A stretch of DNA of 64,000 bases from Setophaga petechia. Its lineage: Eukaryota; Chordata; Aves; Passeriformes; Parulidae. A model generated the notes under the pieces. It did no database searches, had not been told where the DNA came from, and saw only the letters and a list, made by a program, of their open reading frames with translations. The stretch covers positions 9,540,501-9,604,500 of the forward strand of contig JANCRA010000010.1 in the NCBI GenBank assembly GCA_024362935.1, written 5' to 3'. Both the position numbers and the translations under genes were made by a program. Positions 25,651 through 39,822 of this stretch are shown in pieces; position 1 is the stretch's first letter; every line of letters begins with the position of its first letter.

Positions 25651-28600
25651 TAAATATTGCAAACAGACATGATTCCATGCAAAGAAGATTAATTTAACAG
25701 GACTAGGTTTTCTCAAAGGAATGCAGATTTTAGTCTCTGTTCCTAGGTAACTTCAGGTCAAAGGAAATAAGTTTCAAAAATAATACAATTCTGCAATACT
25801 TGGAACACACCAAGTTGGAAACTGAGTTTAGTGAAAATTATAGTATTTCAAAAATAATGCACTAAGATCTTTTTCATAGAAAAACATTTTGTGTTCCACA
25901 GTGGAAAAAAAAATAAAAGAAAACCCTGTAAGTTGCAAACTGATCTCAAGGCACCCATTATTTTTCTCCACAAGCAATGGCAAAACCTAACGAAATAATC
26001 CAGAAGAACTATTAGATTCTCATGGGAAAGTTGTTCGTTATCCCGTTTACCCACTGTCATTAACAATCTACAAATTGCATCTAAGATTGCAGACTGCATT
26101 GGATTCCAAATAGTTTTGTTATAACCCAGGACACTTTCCCGCAGAACAGCTCAGGAATTTGACCCAAAGTCCTTTGCAGACCTACATCTTCTGACCCAGT
26201 TTTCTGTTTCATAGCCTCAGTACCAATAAATATTTTTACAAGCAAGTGTATTGCTTAATATTTGTAATTTAAGAATGATGGGCTCAATCATTCAGAATTC
26301 AGATTCCATCTTTTATGCAGCAAGTCTGGAGCTGACACTGTGCTGGTGCTTAACCTGTGCAGCATCACTTTGAGCCAGTGGGATTCTTTTCTGTGTCCTC
26401 CTTAGATCATGTTATAGGTTAATCTGTGACACATCATTGCAAATATTGATTGCAAACAGAAGAAGATAATTGTAAATATTTACCTGATTATGCACCCTGT
26501 GGAATACTGAAAAACTACTTGAAAGTCAGTATATTGTGAAGAAGTTTGCAGACAAAAGTTGTGCAAATACTCTCCCCTTAAGCAAGTTTGTGTCAAAAGA
26601 TGCCCCAGTCCCTGGCTTTTGTTCCTGCAGTGCCAGGCACTACTATAGAGCCCTTGTCTGAAAAAGGAGACTAAAAACAGTCTCTTAGTAGAAGTAAAAA
26701 TGATGACTGATGTTAATTGAAACCATATAATGTTACTCAGATAAGGCATTTTGGGCACAAATCGTGTGTTTCTGCTCACAAAGTCACAGTCATAGCCAGC
26801 AAGGTCACAGGGTGAGGGGCAGAGGCTCAGTTTTATTCTGTCGTGGGTGTGCTGTTACTGATCTTGTAGAAATACTCTGCCCATGCACAGAGGAACTGTT
26901 ACCAACTGCAGTAATGAAAATTCATAAACATTTCCAATCATAAATTTAATCATGGGCACTTGGATTTAAATTGAAATATGCCAAAATAAATCACACAGTA
27001 GAAAGGACTACCTGCTAATTACATTTTTAACAGCTGGCTCACATTTACAGCCATCTCTGGGAACTCATTCAATGGAAGGACACCTCTACACCTAAGCAGG
27101 CTTTGAGTCAGGCAATAAATATATACAGACATATAAAATGCATTCCCTATATGTAAACTTATCTCTTACAAGCAAACTACTTCAGGATAAATTGCAATGT
27201 TTAAAAACGATTTTCAAAAATATAGGTTTTATTAAGAAAGCAGGAGCCTAAAAGAAAATAAGAATTAACATAAGAATGTCATTAGGGTCAGGGTTTGGCT
27301 GTCCCACCCCATAATTTGTTGTTATTCAATATCCCAATGATTATTAAATTAATCTGTTATTTAAACAGCAATCAAAAACAAGTCAACCCACATTTTCTAA
27401 GCACTGTCAACAAGAGAGAAAAACTGGGATTTATTGAAAAATCTGAATTGGTTTCATATTTTCCAGTAAGCTATTCCTTTTTATAGCAAAAAACCTAATA
27501 AAAAAACAAACCCCTTTACTTCTGAAAACTTATATCATAGCCTGTTCTATAACAGCCTCAACGTTGACAGTAATTAATTGCTAAAGAGAAATGTTTTTTA
27601 TTTTATCAGTCTCAACTGGCAATTGTTCTGTGAGTCAGAACTACACTAATGACAGATGGACTTGGTATGGGCTTTAAAGGTGTTGTGCTGCTCAAAGATG
27701 AGTTTCTGATTAGACATCAAGCTTGAATTTTCAGACATTATATGTCTCAGTGCTGCCTGTAGTTTTATGAAGTATTGTCCCAATATTCTAGCCAATTTTA
27801 AATATAAGTGTGCAAACCAATGTTCTTCAGCAATGCTCACTGGGTAGCTCACCAATTTTTGCCTTCTGGGAATATCATCATAACAAATTTTAGTTGCAGT
27901 AAAAGTGTCTAAGAAAAGAATCCTTAGAATGTCAAAGTCATTATAAAATAGAATTGATGATGGCTGTCAAGACATTTGATTAGAAAATGTTTGCCAATCT
28001 TTTTAGTATATCCTCCATGTCTTTGTAGAACAAACAAAAAATGTTTTTGTCTAATTGCTAATCTCATTTATGCATGAAAATTAAAATGTTTTCATTTAGC
28101 TTCATTTAGGAAAATACCATTAATTTAAGTTATAGCTGCTATGAAGGCGAGTAAAGCAATTTAGTCATCTGACTATTTGTACTTTAATGTTAAAGTGTCT
28201 AAACTACAAGGAGCCAGTCGAGTGCATAGTTGCCAAATTTGAGTGTTCACTGTAAAAACTGTGGGTATACAGATTAGGCAGCAGTTGCACAGTCAAATGC
28301 TTAAAAATTTGCCCTTTTAACCTCTCCTGTTCATGTGTGATGACATATTGGACTTGGATGAAGATCAAAAATCTGGCCTTACTTCCAAAAAATCCCCCTT
28401 CACTTTTAATTGCAGCACTCATGGGTCTACAAGGTCAATACCAAAGCCCCAAAGAAACTGTTTTGTTTCCAGTTGATCCTTTGTTCACAATCTTAAGACA
28501 AAGAAGAAAGTAAGTATAAGAAAGCCATGTTGTCACTAGGGAAGCAAGGAAGCATTTAGGTACAATCACCCTAACCCTGGGAAAGATTTATGCATATTTT

Positions 28601-31600
28601 AATTATGCCAAATATAAAAGATGAATGCATTTACTTTATCTTGTTGGGCATAACTTGTAAATTGCCTGTTAAAATGTATAGGAATTACTTATTTGATTAA
28701 ACACTGTCCCATCTATCATCTATTTGTCCCAATAGAATGTTAGTAAGCAGACATTATGTTAACAAGGAAAACCATCAAGAAACCAAATTGTTTCTCTTGC
28801 TTTCTCATGGACTGGGCATTGAATGCCATTTATTGTCAATAAAAGAGGTAAATGGCAGTGGAAGTGTAGTTCAGGACGATGCTGAACCCTTCATGTGGAT
28901 TTATAATGGCAAATTTCAGACTTGTCCACTAAATGCACAGATTTGGCAGTAACAGATAAATAACAACACAAATTAGATGCAGACTGCTCAGGGCATGAGT
29001 ATATTAGTGTCAGGAGCAGTGCAATCTGCAGACATTAAAATGGAAATGGTTTTTAAAACCCACTTAATCTCGAGACATACCACCATTTGCTAAAATATTT
29101 CCGCATTTCTTTCTCAGTAGAAGCTTGCCAAACTGCTGTACTTGATCATGTTTAAAACGTGAAAATAAATACACAGTTCAATTTCCCATGAAATAAATAA
29201 TCATTTGCCTTTTCAGATGTAGTTAGTTTACTTCTAAACAAACCAGCTTGCCACATAAACCAGGGAAAGCATCCAGGGCCGATTTCTTCTCTTTCAGGGC
29301 TCTATCGATGTGTTCTGAATGTCCCTGTGTCTGTCCTTGGGCATTAAGTTATGGATTCTAGATTCTAAATTATAATTCTTCTAGAAGACATTTTGGATTT
29401 TATTCTTTTTTACTGTATGGACCTTTTATGGTCCTGAGGGAAATGCAGCCTCTGTTTCCCCTCCCTGTGTGTTTCTGCACTGCTCTTTTCCCGCAGCCGT
29501 GCCCGGTACCCGCGGGACGATGGCACATGGATGGCTTTGAGCTGTGCCCATGCTGGCTCACAGGTGTGCTGCAGCCAAACTGCTCAGGGCTGCCTTCACA
29601 ATGCAGAACAGTCCTTCATTTCTTTCATTTCCATGCACATTTCTTATATGTGCATGGAGCTGAAGGAATATCTTCAAGGGAAATTCTGTGTTTTGCATGC
29701 CTCAGTGGTTCATTGTTGAGGTCTCGAGGATCACAATCTAAGCATATGGAATTATCTTGCACTTCCCTTTTGAAAAGTAGATCTTCCAGACTTGAAGAAT
29801 ACTTGTGGCTGTTAAAACATCTTTAAACTTGAGGCAACAGCAGTATTTCTAGAAACTTATTTTAGCCAAAACCCCAAAACTCCAGAAGATCCAAAAATAT
29901 TTTTTCCTTGTTCTTTCCTTGTAAAAAGTATCAAATTATGCAATTTAAACTGCAAGAATTGTTTATTAAAGTCTTTATACTTAGCTTAAAATGTTATATT
30001 GTGTGTTACCCACACTTCTCCACTTGCAGGCTGAGTAACTTTCTCTTCACTTCAAAGGCACCAGTGATTATAATGTTTGTCATGCAGGTGTAATTTAAAG
30101 TCACTGTATGGGCAATTTAATTCTACCCTTTGATAATGTATATTTTGAATGACCAGTTCAGGAAACACTGTAAATTACTATTTTCATTTAAGAAAAAAGG
30201 TATATAAAATAATAGGGCAAGACATATCTAAGTTACCAGGCAGGTCTGTGCCTGCCAGTCATCAATTTAACAATCCCTTGGACAGTTTTCAAGGCTGGAG
30301 AATTTCTGTTTGCTTGGGGATTGTGTTTTTTTTTTTTCTTTTTTTGTTTCAGAACATTTTTAGTATGCTTGCTGAATTCTGGAGCATTTCAGTTGTTTGT
30401 AAGCATCATAAAATCTTGGAATTTTAGTGAAAATGAAGTTTAGCTACAGGTTTTCTCTCACCAGTGGGACAAGATGTGCATTCTTTCTCTTAAATCCCCA
30501 CTTCCAATAAAACCTCTGCAGGGGAATATGGTGATCTGCACCCATTCACTCTTCATAGTTAAAATCAGTACTCCATTAAAATATAAATCATCATCCGCTT
30601 AAAAATTAGCTTAATTTTTCATTTTAAACAAGTATTAATAAATATTAATATAATTATAGATAGTAGTTGATGCAATGAAAGGATGCTTTGCAATGACAAG
30701 GGATTTTAAAAATTGTGTGTATGCCATAAGGTATAGAAGTCAGTAGTAATACATATTATTTTTATTAACAATGGCTTGGGATACGAAAAAGATGATTGAA
30801 ACTGAGAAATGTTGCAATGAATTTTTTAACTCAGGCACACTTGTGAAGCATTGCTAATAATGGAACATTAATTTTAGTTTGTAATATATTCATATTATAG
30901 GCAGATGTAAAACAATGCAGACATGGTTTAGACATCTTTACGTGGAGCAGTTTCTTTTTTAAAATGTTTGGGATGGCTTAATAAATATTTTAAAGCCTTT
31001 AACTCAGAAAAACAGCTTGAATCTTAAGATTTGAGAGCCATGCAAGGAACATTTGTATATTAGATAAAACAATACAGAGTTTTAGCTGGCTGTGGAAAAG
31101 ATGGCACGTTGTGTGCTTGAGTCTTTCAGATGTGGCCTTCTCAATCGTTGCTAAGTTTATATTAACAGAAATAAATTAACAACATCCTTGCAAAACACAC
31201 TGTGGACACATCCAATGAGCACTTTAGCTCCAGGATTTATTGCTCTTGTAATGTGAATATCCAGGTCATTTCTGCTTTTTATACTTCAGTTTCTGTTGTG
31301 CAGTTCCTTGCTAGAGTCATATTGTTGATGAGACTTGACCTAAAGTTGTGGAAAAGAGTAGTTAGCAATTCTTGCAATTAAATGCACTTTTATGATGTCA
31401 TATGATATCTGTGAGCCTTCCTAAACCAGAATTTATCAACTTGCTTTTTAATCTTGAAGTTATATTTAGAACCTAGCTTAGAAATCATATAGCATTTTAA
31501 AAAACACAATCTGAGATGTCTCTCAATACAAACCACAACTACTTGTGTAAAGAGCTAAAGAACTCTGCTAAAAACACACATTTGCTGACATGCTGTAGTG

Positions 31601-34600
31601 GAGCTGCATTTTTCAGCCTGAATTTGTCCCCTGACCTCTCTGTTGTGGTCTTGTTCATCAGGTGTCACTGTGAAAAGCAAAAGTCTTTAGGAGACTCTGA
31701 TATGATTTCCTTTGTGCCAGTCACTGTGTGATCTCTTGGTCACTGTGAGCCCAGAACCAGGTACCCACCTTGCTTGTGGAGGCCCCCACATGTCACACTC
31801 ACCTTGGGTTTGTTCAGGGCTATGAATGCAGGCAAACATTTAATGTTTGTGGGATTTCTGGTCTTGATTTCTTTGATGAAAAACTGCCAATACATTTTAA
31901 AGCTGGAGGTCTGAAACTCCATTTTCCTACACCTCATATGGAAAGGTGGCTGCACTAGAAAGGTCTCAAACAGTCCAAAGCCTCACTACACTGAGGCTCT
32001 TCAGTCATCCTAAAGGCTGTACACTCTTAAGTTTTTGGATGTTTGCAGCATTTCTAACATGCAGTTAGTCAAGTACTCTTGTCTGAGCATCAGTTACTTG
32101 AGAAAGAATCCCCTCCTGGTGGGGAGTGGGTGAGGATGGGCACTTCTGGGGGTCCTGGCTGAGGCTGAGGAGTTTCCAGCCATGGCACAGCCCTGTGGGG
32201 CTCTGAGCATCCAGCAGCACAGGAATGGTGAGGATGACACTGCTCACCTAAATCCTCAGTGCTGAACTCTGCTCTAAGTGTATTTGCACTGATACTAAAA
32301 TTGTACTGCAGTCAGGCTGTATGTGGTGACAATATTTTGCTAGCATGAGGTCAGGATCCAATTTCAAGCCTGAGGCTGGAAGTTTATCTGCCTCTTTTCA
32401 TGTGAGAGAACCATTAGCTGATTTTTTATATACAGCTCCAGCTCTCAGAAATGTTGTTATTGGCATATACTTTATTTTTACAAATTGCATTAGATATTTC
32501 ATTCTCTGTCATCATTTATTTGGGAAAAAAAACCACACAAAAAAGCCAAAAAACAAGTAGCACAACTTGACTGTGATATAAACATTTCATTCATTCATTG
32601 CAAAAATGTGATAAGCAAGAGAGATGTGGGTTGGAAATGTGTCCAGCAGCCTGGAAAGCACATGATAGGAGTTGGGAAACAGCAAAGTGGATATCTGCAC
32701 TACAGTTGAATTCTTAAAGTTTGTTCCAGACCATTAGGGTTGAACGTTTGCAACCAACAGTTATGTGAGTAACACATATTTGAGTGCAGTGTGCACAATA
32801 TTTTCCATTTACTCTGCCCTCATGCTGGTATATTTTTTTCTCAAAAAAAAATAGGAAAGATCACATTTGACAGATGTGAAATGTAATCCTAAAGTTACAA
32901 CTCATCTTAATCCAAAATCCTCCAACTTCATTAATGGAGGTTTGCAGGCAAAAAATTCACTGAAACACCCAGGGGGAAAAGGCTGAGTTTACAGTGATGC
33001 TCAAGAGCCAGAGTGGCCACTGAGGACTATCTAAGTTGAGTTCCATGGAAATTTAGACAGTTCCCCAGATCTTTGTGCATTTGTTTAGGCTGCCAATTTG
33101 AAAGTATTGCCCTATGTTTATTTCAGTTCAAACTACTCACTGTGAAATTCTTCCATGCTTTGTAGGATTTGTCCGCCTGAGCAACAAGTGGGATTTAAAG
33201 GATCTTTTCTATTGTCACATGAAAATGATTGATATGATTATGTATGTGCAGGAGGGACATTTGCTAACACAGTATTCTGATATTCTACTCATAATTTGAT
33301 TTTAAGTCCCATAGTCATCACTGTGACATTAAACGATAGTAATAGTGTTCCAGTGGTCATTAAGGAAAAAAATTGAAAATACATACTTGGATTTTTTTGC
33401 CCTTAAATCAGGCTGCTAATCCTCCTGAACATGGAATTAAAAGTGAATCCGAACAGTGATTTAAATATTTATATTACTAAAATCCTGCCTAAGCCATGTG
33501 TTTGTCATGACCACATATTCCACTGCAGTGTCTGTTATTACAAGCACAGATTTAACAGCAGGGTATTTTTGAAAATTAAAAGAGAATACTGATTGTAAAA
33601 TATAGCACATAGATCAGCAATTATTATGTATGCACAAAGTTTTTTTAAAGCAAAGTGCAATGATGAAGTATTTCTGTGAGAAAAAAGAATTAATTTTTAA
33701 CAGGAAACACACAGCATTGTTTTTAAACAAGCTGAATTGCTTTTAGTGTTGTTGCTGTGTTCAAATCCTCCCCAAATTACAAAGAAATATCTTCCATTCT
33801 TCAGTATAATGAGAAGATATTCTCTCTAAATGTTCTGGTCCCACAAGCATAGTTTTATCCTGTGTCTTCCGAGTTCCATGCTGCTTGACATTAGTTCTGT
33901 TCCCTTTAACACTTTTCAGCCTTTGCAGCTGTTTGAAGAAAACAGGGAGCCATGGATCTGAAAATCAGAGAATTCTGAATGCTCCCAGGAGATTCCCTGC
34001 CATTCTTTGTTGCTGAAACAAGCCTTGTGTCAGTGTCAGTAGCCACTAGAGCTAATGGCACCAGGGCTATAGGCCAGGAAAAAGGAAAATAGTTCAGTGC
34101 AAATGACCAGGAAATGGTGGTGTTTGGGATCCTCAGTCTGCACAACCCATTATCACTGTGTCCTCTCTTACAGCTGCCTGGCCCACCCTCAGGCCCATAC
34201 AAAAATGCTGTGTTGAAGCAGTTTCCCCAAGATTCACTGTGCTGGGGCTGTGGCTGCTCATTAGCAGGGAAACCTCACGTCTGTGTTCAGTTTAAATCCT
34301 GTCCAAAGTTTAACGCCAGCAGACAAGGCAATGGATTACCTCTCCTGCATGGAAATACAGAGACTAAGCTGCTCAGCTGTAATATTGATTTCCTTTAAGA
34401 GCAGATGCTGTAGTCAAATAGTGGGGAGTCAACAGCTTAAAGGTTAGGTTTGCTTAGCTGGATGAGAACATCTTTGGTGTGTCTGAAATAGAATTCCCTC
34501 AGCTTTGCCTGTTATTGATCCGGCCATGCTGGGAAAGGAAAGGGGAAGCCAACTGCACTTCAGAGACAGGGTGTTAAGCCACCACATACAGATTTTGGAT

Positions 34601-35302
34601 CACATGATTGAGGTATTTGTAGTGAAGCAATGGCCTGCATTAAGAAGGGAAATCAGTGACTGACAGAAGTGTGTGGTCTGCAGGTTGGCCAGTCAGCTGG
34701 CCTTGGTCTGTCAGGAGATACAACAGCCAGGAGGGAGAAAGGGCACAGCTCTGCCTTGCTCCTGCTGGACCTGCTTCCATCAGCATGGGAAATGCTCCAG
34801 AATCTCTAGGGAGACACTCTGCAGAGTTCTCATGGCAAAGGCACCTCCTGCAGGAAGAGCAAACCTGCTTCCCTAGAGCCTCTCCCACCGGGCACTGTCA
34901 CTACTTGTCCTGCTGTCCCTGCCCTTTCCTCCATCTTGGAGCATCTTCCTCCTTTTCCAGAGAGGTTTGTCCCTCTCCAAGTTCCCTCACAAACACTTCG
35001 CTACCCAGGGGTTCAGAGACAGAAAGATGAAAGAGAGAGAAGTGTGGAGAGAAGGCAGTGCTGCAAGGATAATGTCAGCTCAGTCCCTCCTTCTATACTG
35101 TATATATTCTAATTATTTCTCCTTACAGAATGAAGCGATTCCTATAATACGAATTTTGGGAATTAGGTTGGGGGTTTTGATTTGTTCGGGGTTTTTTTAA
35201 AACGTAGTCTGGGGAAGCAATTATTATAAAAATAGAATATATATTATAGCTCTTTAAAGACTTTTACATATACAAATAAAAGGGAGAGATTCCAATTCAA
35301 AT

Positions 35303-35400
35303 TTAAACAAAAACCAAAAAAACACAAACAAACAACAACAACAAAAAAAATAACCCACAAAAAAAAAAAAAAAAAAAAAAAACAAAAACCCAACAAACCA
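35303..35400. repeat. A/C-rich low-complexity tract with A24 run
   Basis: About 100 bases are almost free of G and T and made of A runs broken by single C or CCC, including (CAA)n and an uninterrupted A24 at 35359-35382. It may be a degenerate poly(A) tail of a retroelement on the + strand, but no element body is recognisable before it. Confidence 0.8.
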
Positions 35401-38400
35401 GATTTGAATGTAATGTGCTGGCTCCCTAAGAACAGGTGTTGTAGCCCACACTCAGCTTTAAGTGTTATGTTTCACCCTGCTCAGGATGCATTTCTCTGCA
35501 GGATCACTGTCCATCCATTAGAGAGAAGGACGCTCCTGCAGAGGATGGCTCAGATCCCCAAAGCCAAGCTCCTGCCCTGAATTATCCTTGAATAATCTGT
35601 GTCTCTGCATGGCCAGAGCTGGAGGTGCTCCCCCCTCTCCTGCAGGAACCTGAGTTATGTGCTCAGAGGCAGCAGGTGTGATTGCACCCCAGCATTTGCC
35701 CTGCAGTGCTCTTGTGATGCTTTCCAGGTTACAGGCTGCCTAAAGGAGTTAGAACTGATTATCTGTGAGAAGAGTCATTTAGCCACCAGACACACATTAA
35801 AAGTGTGCTTTCTTACCATGCCTTCAGAAGCATGACTACCAAATATAATTATGAACACAGCAGTACCTGCAGTCCAAGTCTATTTTTTTATAATTGCACA
35901 ATGACAAATTAATTTTCAAGGAACAGATTAATAAGTATTGCTTTTTGAGCAAATATTTTCTACTTCCAATTAAAACCTGAAGCTGTTTTTTTTTTTCCCA
36001 AATCTGTTTGCATTTTATTTGTGCTTTTATATGGACCAAAACCAAAAGAGGTTAAAAAGAAACAGATACTGTGTGCGCAACATGACAAAATTCTCATGTA
36101 ACACTCTGACTCAAAATACAGAGTTCCTTGCAGACTTACTCTCTTTTGGTTTTTTTCTTCATTAACAAAATAGTTTGGCATAACTAGATTTTCTTCCCGC
36201 TTCTCTGTCTACCCCTTTCAAGTATTAAATTTCTTCCTTCCTCACCTTCCCCACAAAAGTTTGTTTTCAGGTCTGTTTTAAGCCTCTGAACCTGTACATC
36301 AAATAAACCAAGCTAGTTCCTCAGTGGATGAAAGATGGAGGAGAAATTATTAATAAGCTTCTTATTGACTCAATGTAGCTTCAACAGGAACCCCAACAGT
36401 TTAGTCTGTTTTATATTTGGAGATATTTGCAAGCCTATTCCTGTGCTGCCCCACTGAATGATGGTGATGATACTGCAGTAGAGGAAAAGGATTCAAATCA
36501 AAAGATTTACATTTCTTAAAACAAGAAGAGCTTTATCCTTTAAATGTGAAACATCCTCTTTAATAAAAAGCACTTAAACATAGACTTTCTTTTGATTGCT
36601 AAAGCAGCAACAAATTTCAGCCAAACCCCTTACTCTGTCCTTGAGAATTGGTTTCCATATTACCAGGGACACAAATGCCAGCTTAAGCCAGCAGGTGTTC
36701 AGGAATGGTTATTGTGAGAGAACCTTTAGAGACTCACAGTGGATCTCACAAAAAGATAATACCATTTTCCCTACTTTGTCAGCGACTTCATTTCTGCCTG
36801 CAGCCATGGAAGCTGTTTGCTGGAGGTTTTTCTGCCTTGCAACAGAGCCTTGGCTTGCACAGTGAAGTATTTTGGTGGAATGTCTCAGTCTCTGAAAGGC
36901 TTTGGTCTGACTGTGTTTGTGCACCTTTTGTTTTCTCTGAATGTTTGGTTCCTGAGACTTACTGGCATGAATGTTCAAAATGAATTTCAAGGATGCATAT
37001 GCATGTCACCATGGGAACTGAAGGCTGGGCTCAAAGAGCAGAGCTGCTGCTGGGATGATTGTGTGCTTTATCCACTTTGGGCATGGAAGCAGTGCCATGT
37101 GAATTATCTGAATAGTCACACAGCAACCGTGGTGGTTACAACTGGCACAAACCTCTGTGCCACAGATCTGGTGAGGGTAGGAATATCTCATGCCTGTGAA
37201 ATGATCTTAAGTTACAATGGCTGAAGGAGGTATATTTTGTTTGTGGAAACTATTAATAGAAAAGAAAGCTAAAATTGACATATTTTTGCCCTTATTTATT
37301 TGCTTGGCTCTATCTAGGTCTTGAATCCTCTGTCTTCCCTTGTTGGTATGTTGGCTTTACAACTTCATTTGCAGATTATGTTTGAGAATTGTGTAAGGGA
37401 AAACATCCATATACTGCTTGATCGAAGAAAATATTTTCTTTGAAAATTACTTCTAGTGGGAGGATGAGAAGCCAGTTGTCTCACTTTTCAAGATATTAGT
37501 GAAGTTGTTATTGTGCACTAAGGAAAAAATGCCACAGAGAGCCAAAATTTTCAGGTTTTAGTCTTTCCTTATAGCAGTCCCATACTCTGTGGCAACCACC
37601 ATAAGCTGAGACACTTCACAAACTTCTGTACTAGTTAAACAGCCTGTAGGTCTGTAAGAATATTAATTTTTTTGGTAAACAGAGTCAAGGTATTTCATTG
37701 ATACCTGTGATATGGTTCCTAAAGAGGGGTTTTTACTTAACTAATATATTGCTCTTTGAACCGCCTTTAATTCATAATTTCCATCAGTCAATGCAGGTAC
37801 TGCATTCCCCAAATTGATGAAATCAAAAATTTTGTAGGCTTTCAGCAATAAAACAATACAGAAAATTTTGCTAGACTTCATAGCTCAGCTATATAGTAAT
37901 TTATTCAGCATCATAGTTCTGCAGTTGCAACACTCTTCTGGATTAAGTGCTTTCATCCCAGCGGGGTGGAATGATGGGAATTTTTCTTCCCCCCTCTCTA
38001 GTTTGAGGAAGGAATAGCCTTTTACTGCACAGCCCTTGTGGCACCTCAGAGTGGGTGAAAGAAGAATCAGAATGGGAAATTTCCCAGCTTTCATGAGCTG
38101 GCACCTCAATTTAAACCTGGCTGTGGGGTACATGCTTTCCCCAGGCTCCAGTGTTCACCAGGGGGGTGACAAAAAGGGGTATCAAAAAAGGACCTGAATT
38201 TGGGCACACCACAGGTAAAACAGAATAGTAATTACTCCCTTCTCAGCAAAAAGAAATTAATTGTTAAAGCATTTTATGCCAATCAGGTTCTTTTCTAAGC
38301 TAGTTTTAAAGATACAATGAATATAAGTTTCAGACTGCACAAAACGCAAATAGTGCCAATTTCTGGCAATAAAAGTAATGTTTTTTCTATCCTTTACTGT

Positions 38401-39709
38401 CTGATTTATTCATAGCTGTTTTGAGAAATTCATGCAGTACAATTTTGGTGCTATTGCCTGCTAAAGATTTTTCCTCCTTTCCTTTTATTGGCCCCATTTC
38501 TCCCACACACAAATCCACAAAGCCACAGATGCTCCATTACAATGATGTCAGTCTTGCTACATGCTCCAGCTGTTTGGTAGGTACATTTATAAAGTTCAGC
38601 CTTTTACATTATGCCATAAATGTATATTTCACGTATAAACATAAAGTTAACATATTGCAGATCACTCTAAGTGTAATTTTAATGGAGGTTCAGTAAGTTT
38701 AAAAAATACTGAAAAGCATTTAATCTTTCCGTTGGCAACATTTTTATAGTAAGTTTTCCAATTTTTTTTTCTTAGGCTAGGTCTAAATATTCCCTGCCCT
38801 CTCTGCTATTTCATCTTCTGTGATCTTTGGAAAAAGCAGGGAGTTATTATAGTAAGACAATATGTATTTTAAAGAAAGATGTCTGAGGAAAAATATGTTT
38901 CTCTCCACATCTTCTTGGTGCTCAAACCCTCACTTAGCGTTCTGTACATTTACAGCAAACCACACTGCAAAACACCTAATTCTTAGAGTTGCCAGATTTC
39001 AGTGATATTTGACATGGCTGATATGCTGCTAATAGGATGTACAAATTCTAACAGATTGCTTCAAAATTTCATGTAGAATTGGGTCTGAGCTTAATGCCAT
39101 TCTTTGTATCGTGTCCTGAGTTTCAAAGGAAAGGCTAAATAGTTTCTATTTGGTTTTGCCTTTTGGCCCTTTTCTCTTTGGTATGTGCTTAAGGGTTCAG
39201 CTCACTGAAACTCTGTGCATCATTGACTGGTGCCCACAGGATCCTTCCCTGGGTGCTTTCCTTCTTACAAAAAATGTCTTTATTTTTTTGCTCTCCCTTT
39301 GAGTTGCCTACTTTGTCTTCATTTGAATGTGGTGCTGAGTTATCACCATATTTATACCGGATAGTCATTATTCTAAAATAAATCACTTTGGAAAATGTTG
39401 AGGCCTAATCTGTGTTTTGTTGGCTCAGTAATAAAATGGCTCTCCAGAGGACAGATGAAAGCTGACATCAGGAGTTGCTGTTGCTTCAAGCAAGACCCAG
39501 AGTGCACAAAGGGCCTGATAGAACTGTAGAGACTCAAGTTTGGGGCTCTGAGCTGTCGGTGTGCGGCTGCAGAGGAGCCTTCATTAGTGTTGTGGAAATG
39601 TTCCATTCCAGACTGTAAATACATAAAAGTCTGATAAACTCCTAACAAGAACCAGTGGCTCAGAAATGCTGATAATGTCACCATAATTTGTTTTCTTTTT
39701 AATTTTCAG

Positions 39710-39822
39710 GTCTTTTGTTATCCAGCAGATCCCAAGTAGCAACCTCTTCATGGTGGTAGTAGATAATGAATGCTTCTGTGATTCTATCCCACCAATTACC
39801 ATGGCACCTATAGAAATAAGAT
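39710..39822 (+). CDS. CACNA2D3: CACNA2D3 coding exon, 113 bases, ends at an AT-AC donor
   Basis: One base completes Lys, then thirty-seven codons begin SFVIQQIPSSNLFMVVV and end APIEIR, then the first base of a Tyr codon. The acceptor is AATTTTCAG. There is no GT donor. The exon ends at ...AGA T and the intron begins ATATCCTTTT, the minor-spliceosome 5' splice site. The NECFCDSIPP segment differs at several positions from the human sequence I recall, while its two cysteines are kept. This exon belongs to the delta part. Confidence 0.95.

Larger units (their letters stand above)
24105..39709 (+). other. CACNA2D3 intron (15.6 kb, largest in window)
   Basis: This GT-AG intron ends in TTAATTTTCAG. 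It contains a T27 tract, a CR1 3' fragment (25509-25650), a small CpG-dense patch (29490-29520) and an A/C-rich low-complexity tract (35303-35400). Open frames of 90-135 codons at 29428-29826, 34114-34398, 34656-35030 and 36817-37224 carry no domain I recognise. I looked for the LRR gene LRTM1, which is nested in CACNA2D3 in mammals, and saw no leucine-rich repeats on either strand. Confidence 0.75.

Noticed and set aside
29428..29826. 132-codon open frame
   Set aside because: Low-complexity composition rich in Cys, Ser and Leu, with no known motif. The start is in ordinary intron sequence and two frames are open over the same stretch.
34150..34400. Possible unannotated exon after a TCTCTTACAG acceptor-like site
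   Set aside because: The open frame after it has no recognisable protein, no clear donor and no phase reason to belong to CACNA2D3, whose adjacent exons join perfectly without it.
36817..37224. 135-codon open frame in intron 24105-39709
   Set aside because: No recognisable domain, no splice-consistent borders and overlapping open frames on the other strand. Consistent with chance in an AT-moderate region.
24105..39709. Nested minus-strand gene LRTM1 in the large intron
   Set aside because: LRTM1 lies inside CACNA2D3 in mammals, but no leucine-rich repeat coding sequence is visible on either strand of this or the other introns. It probably lies in an intron upstream of the window.
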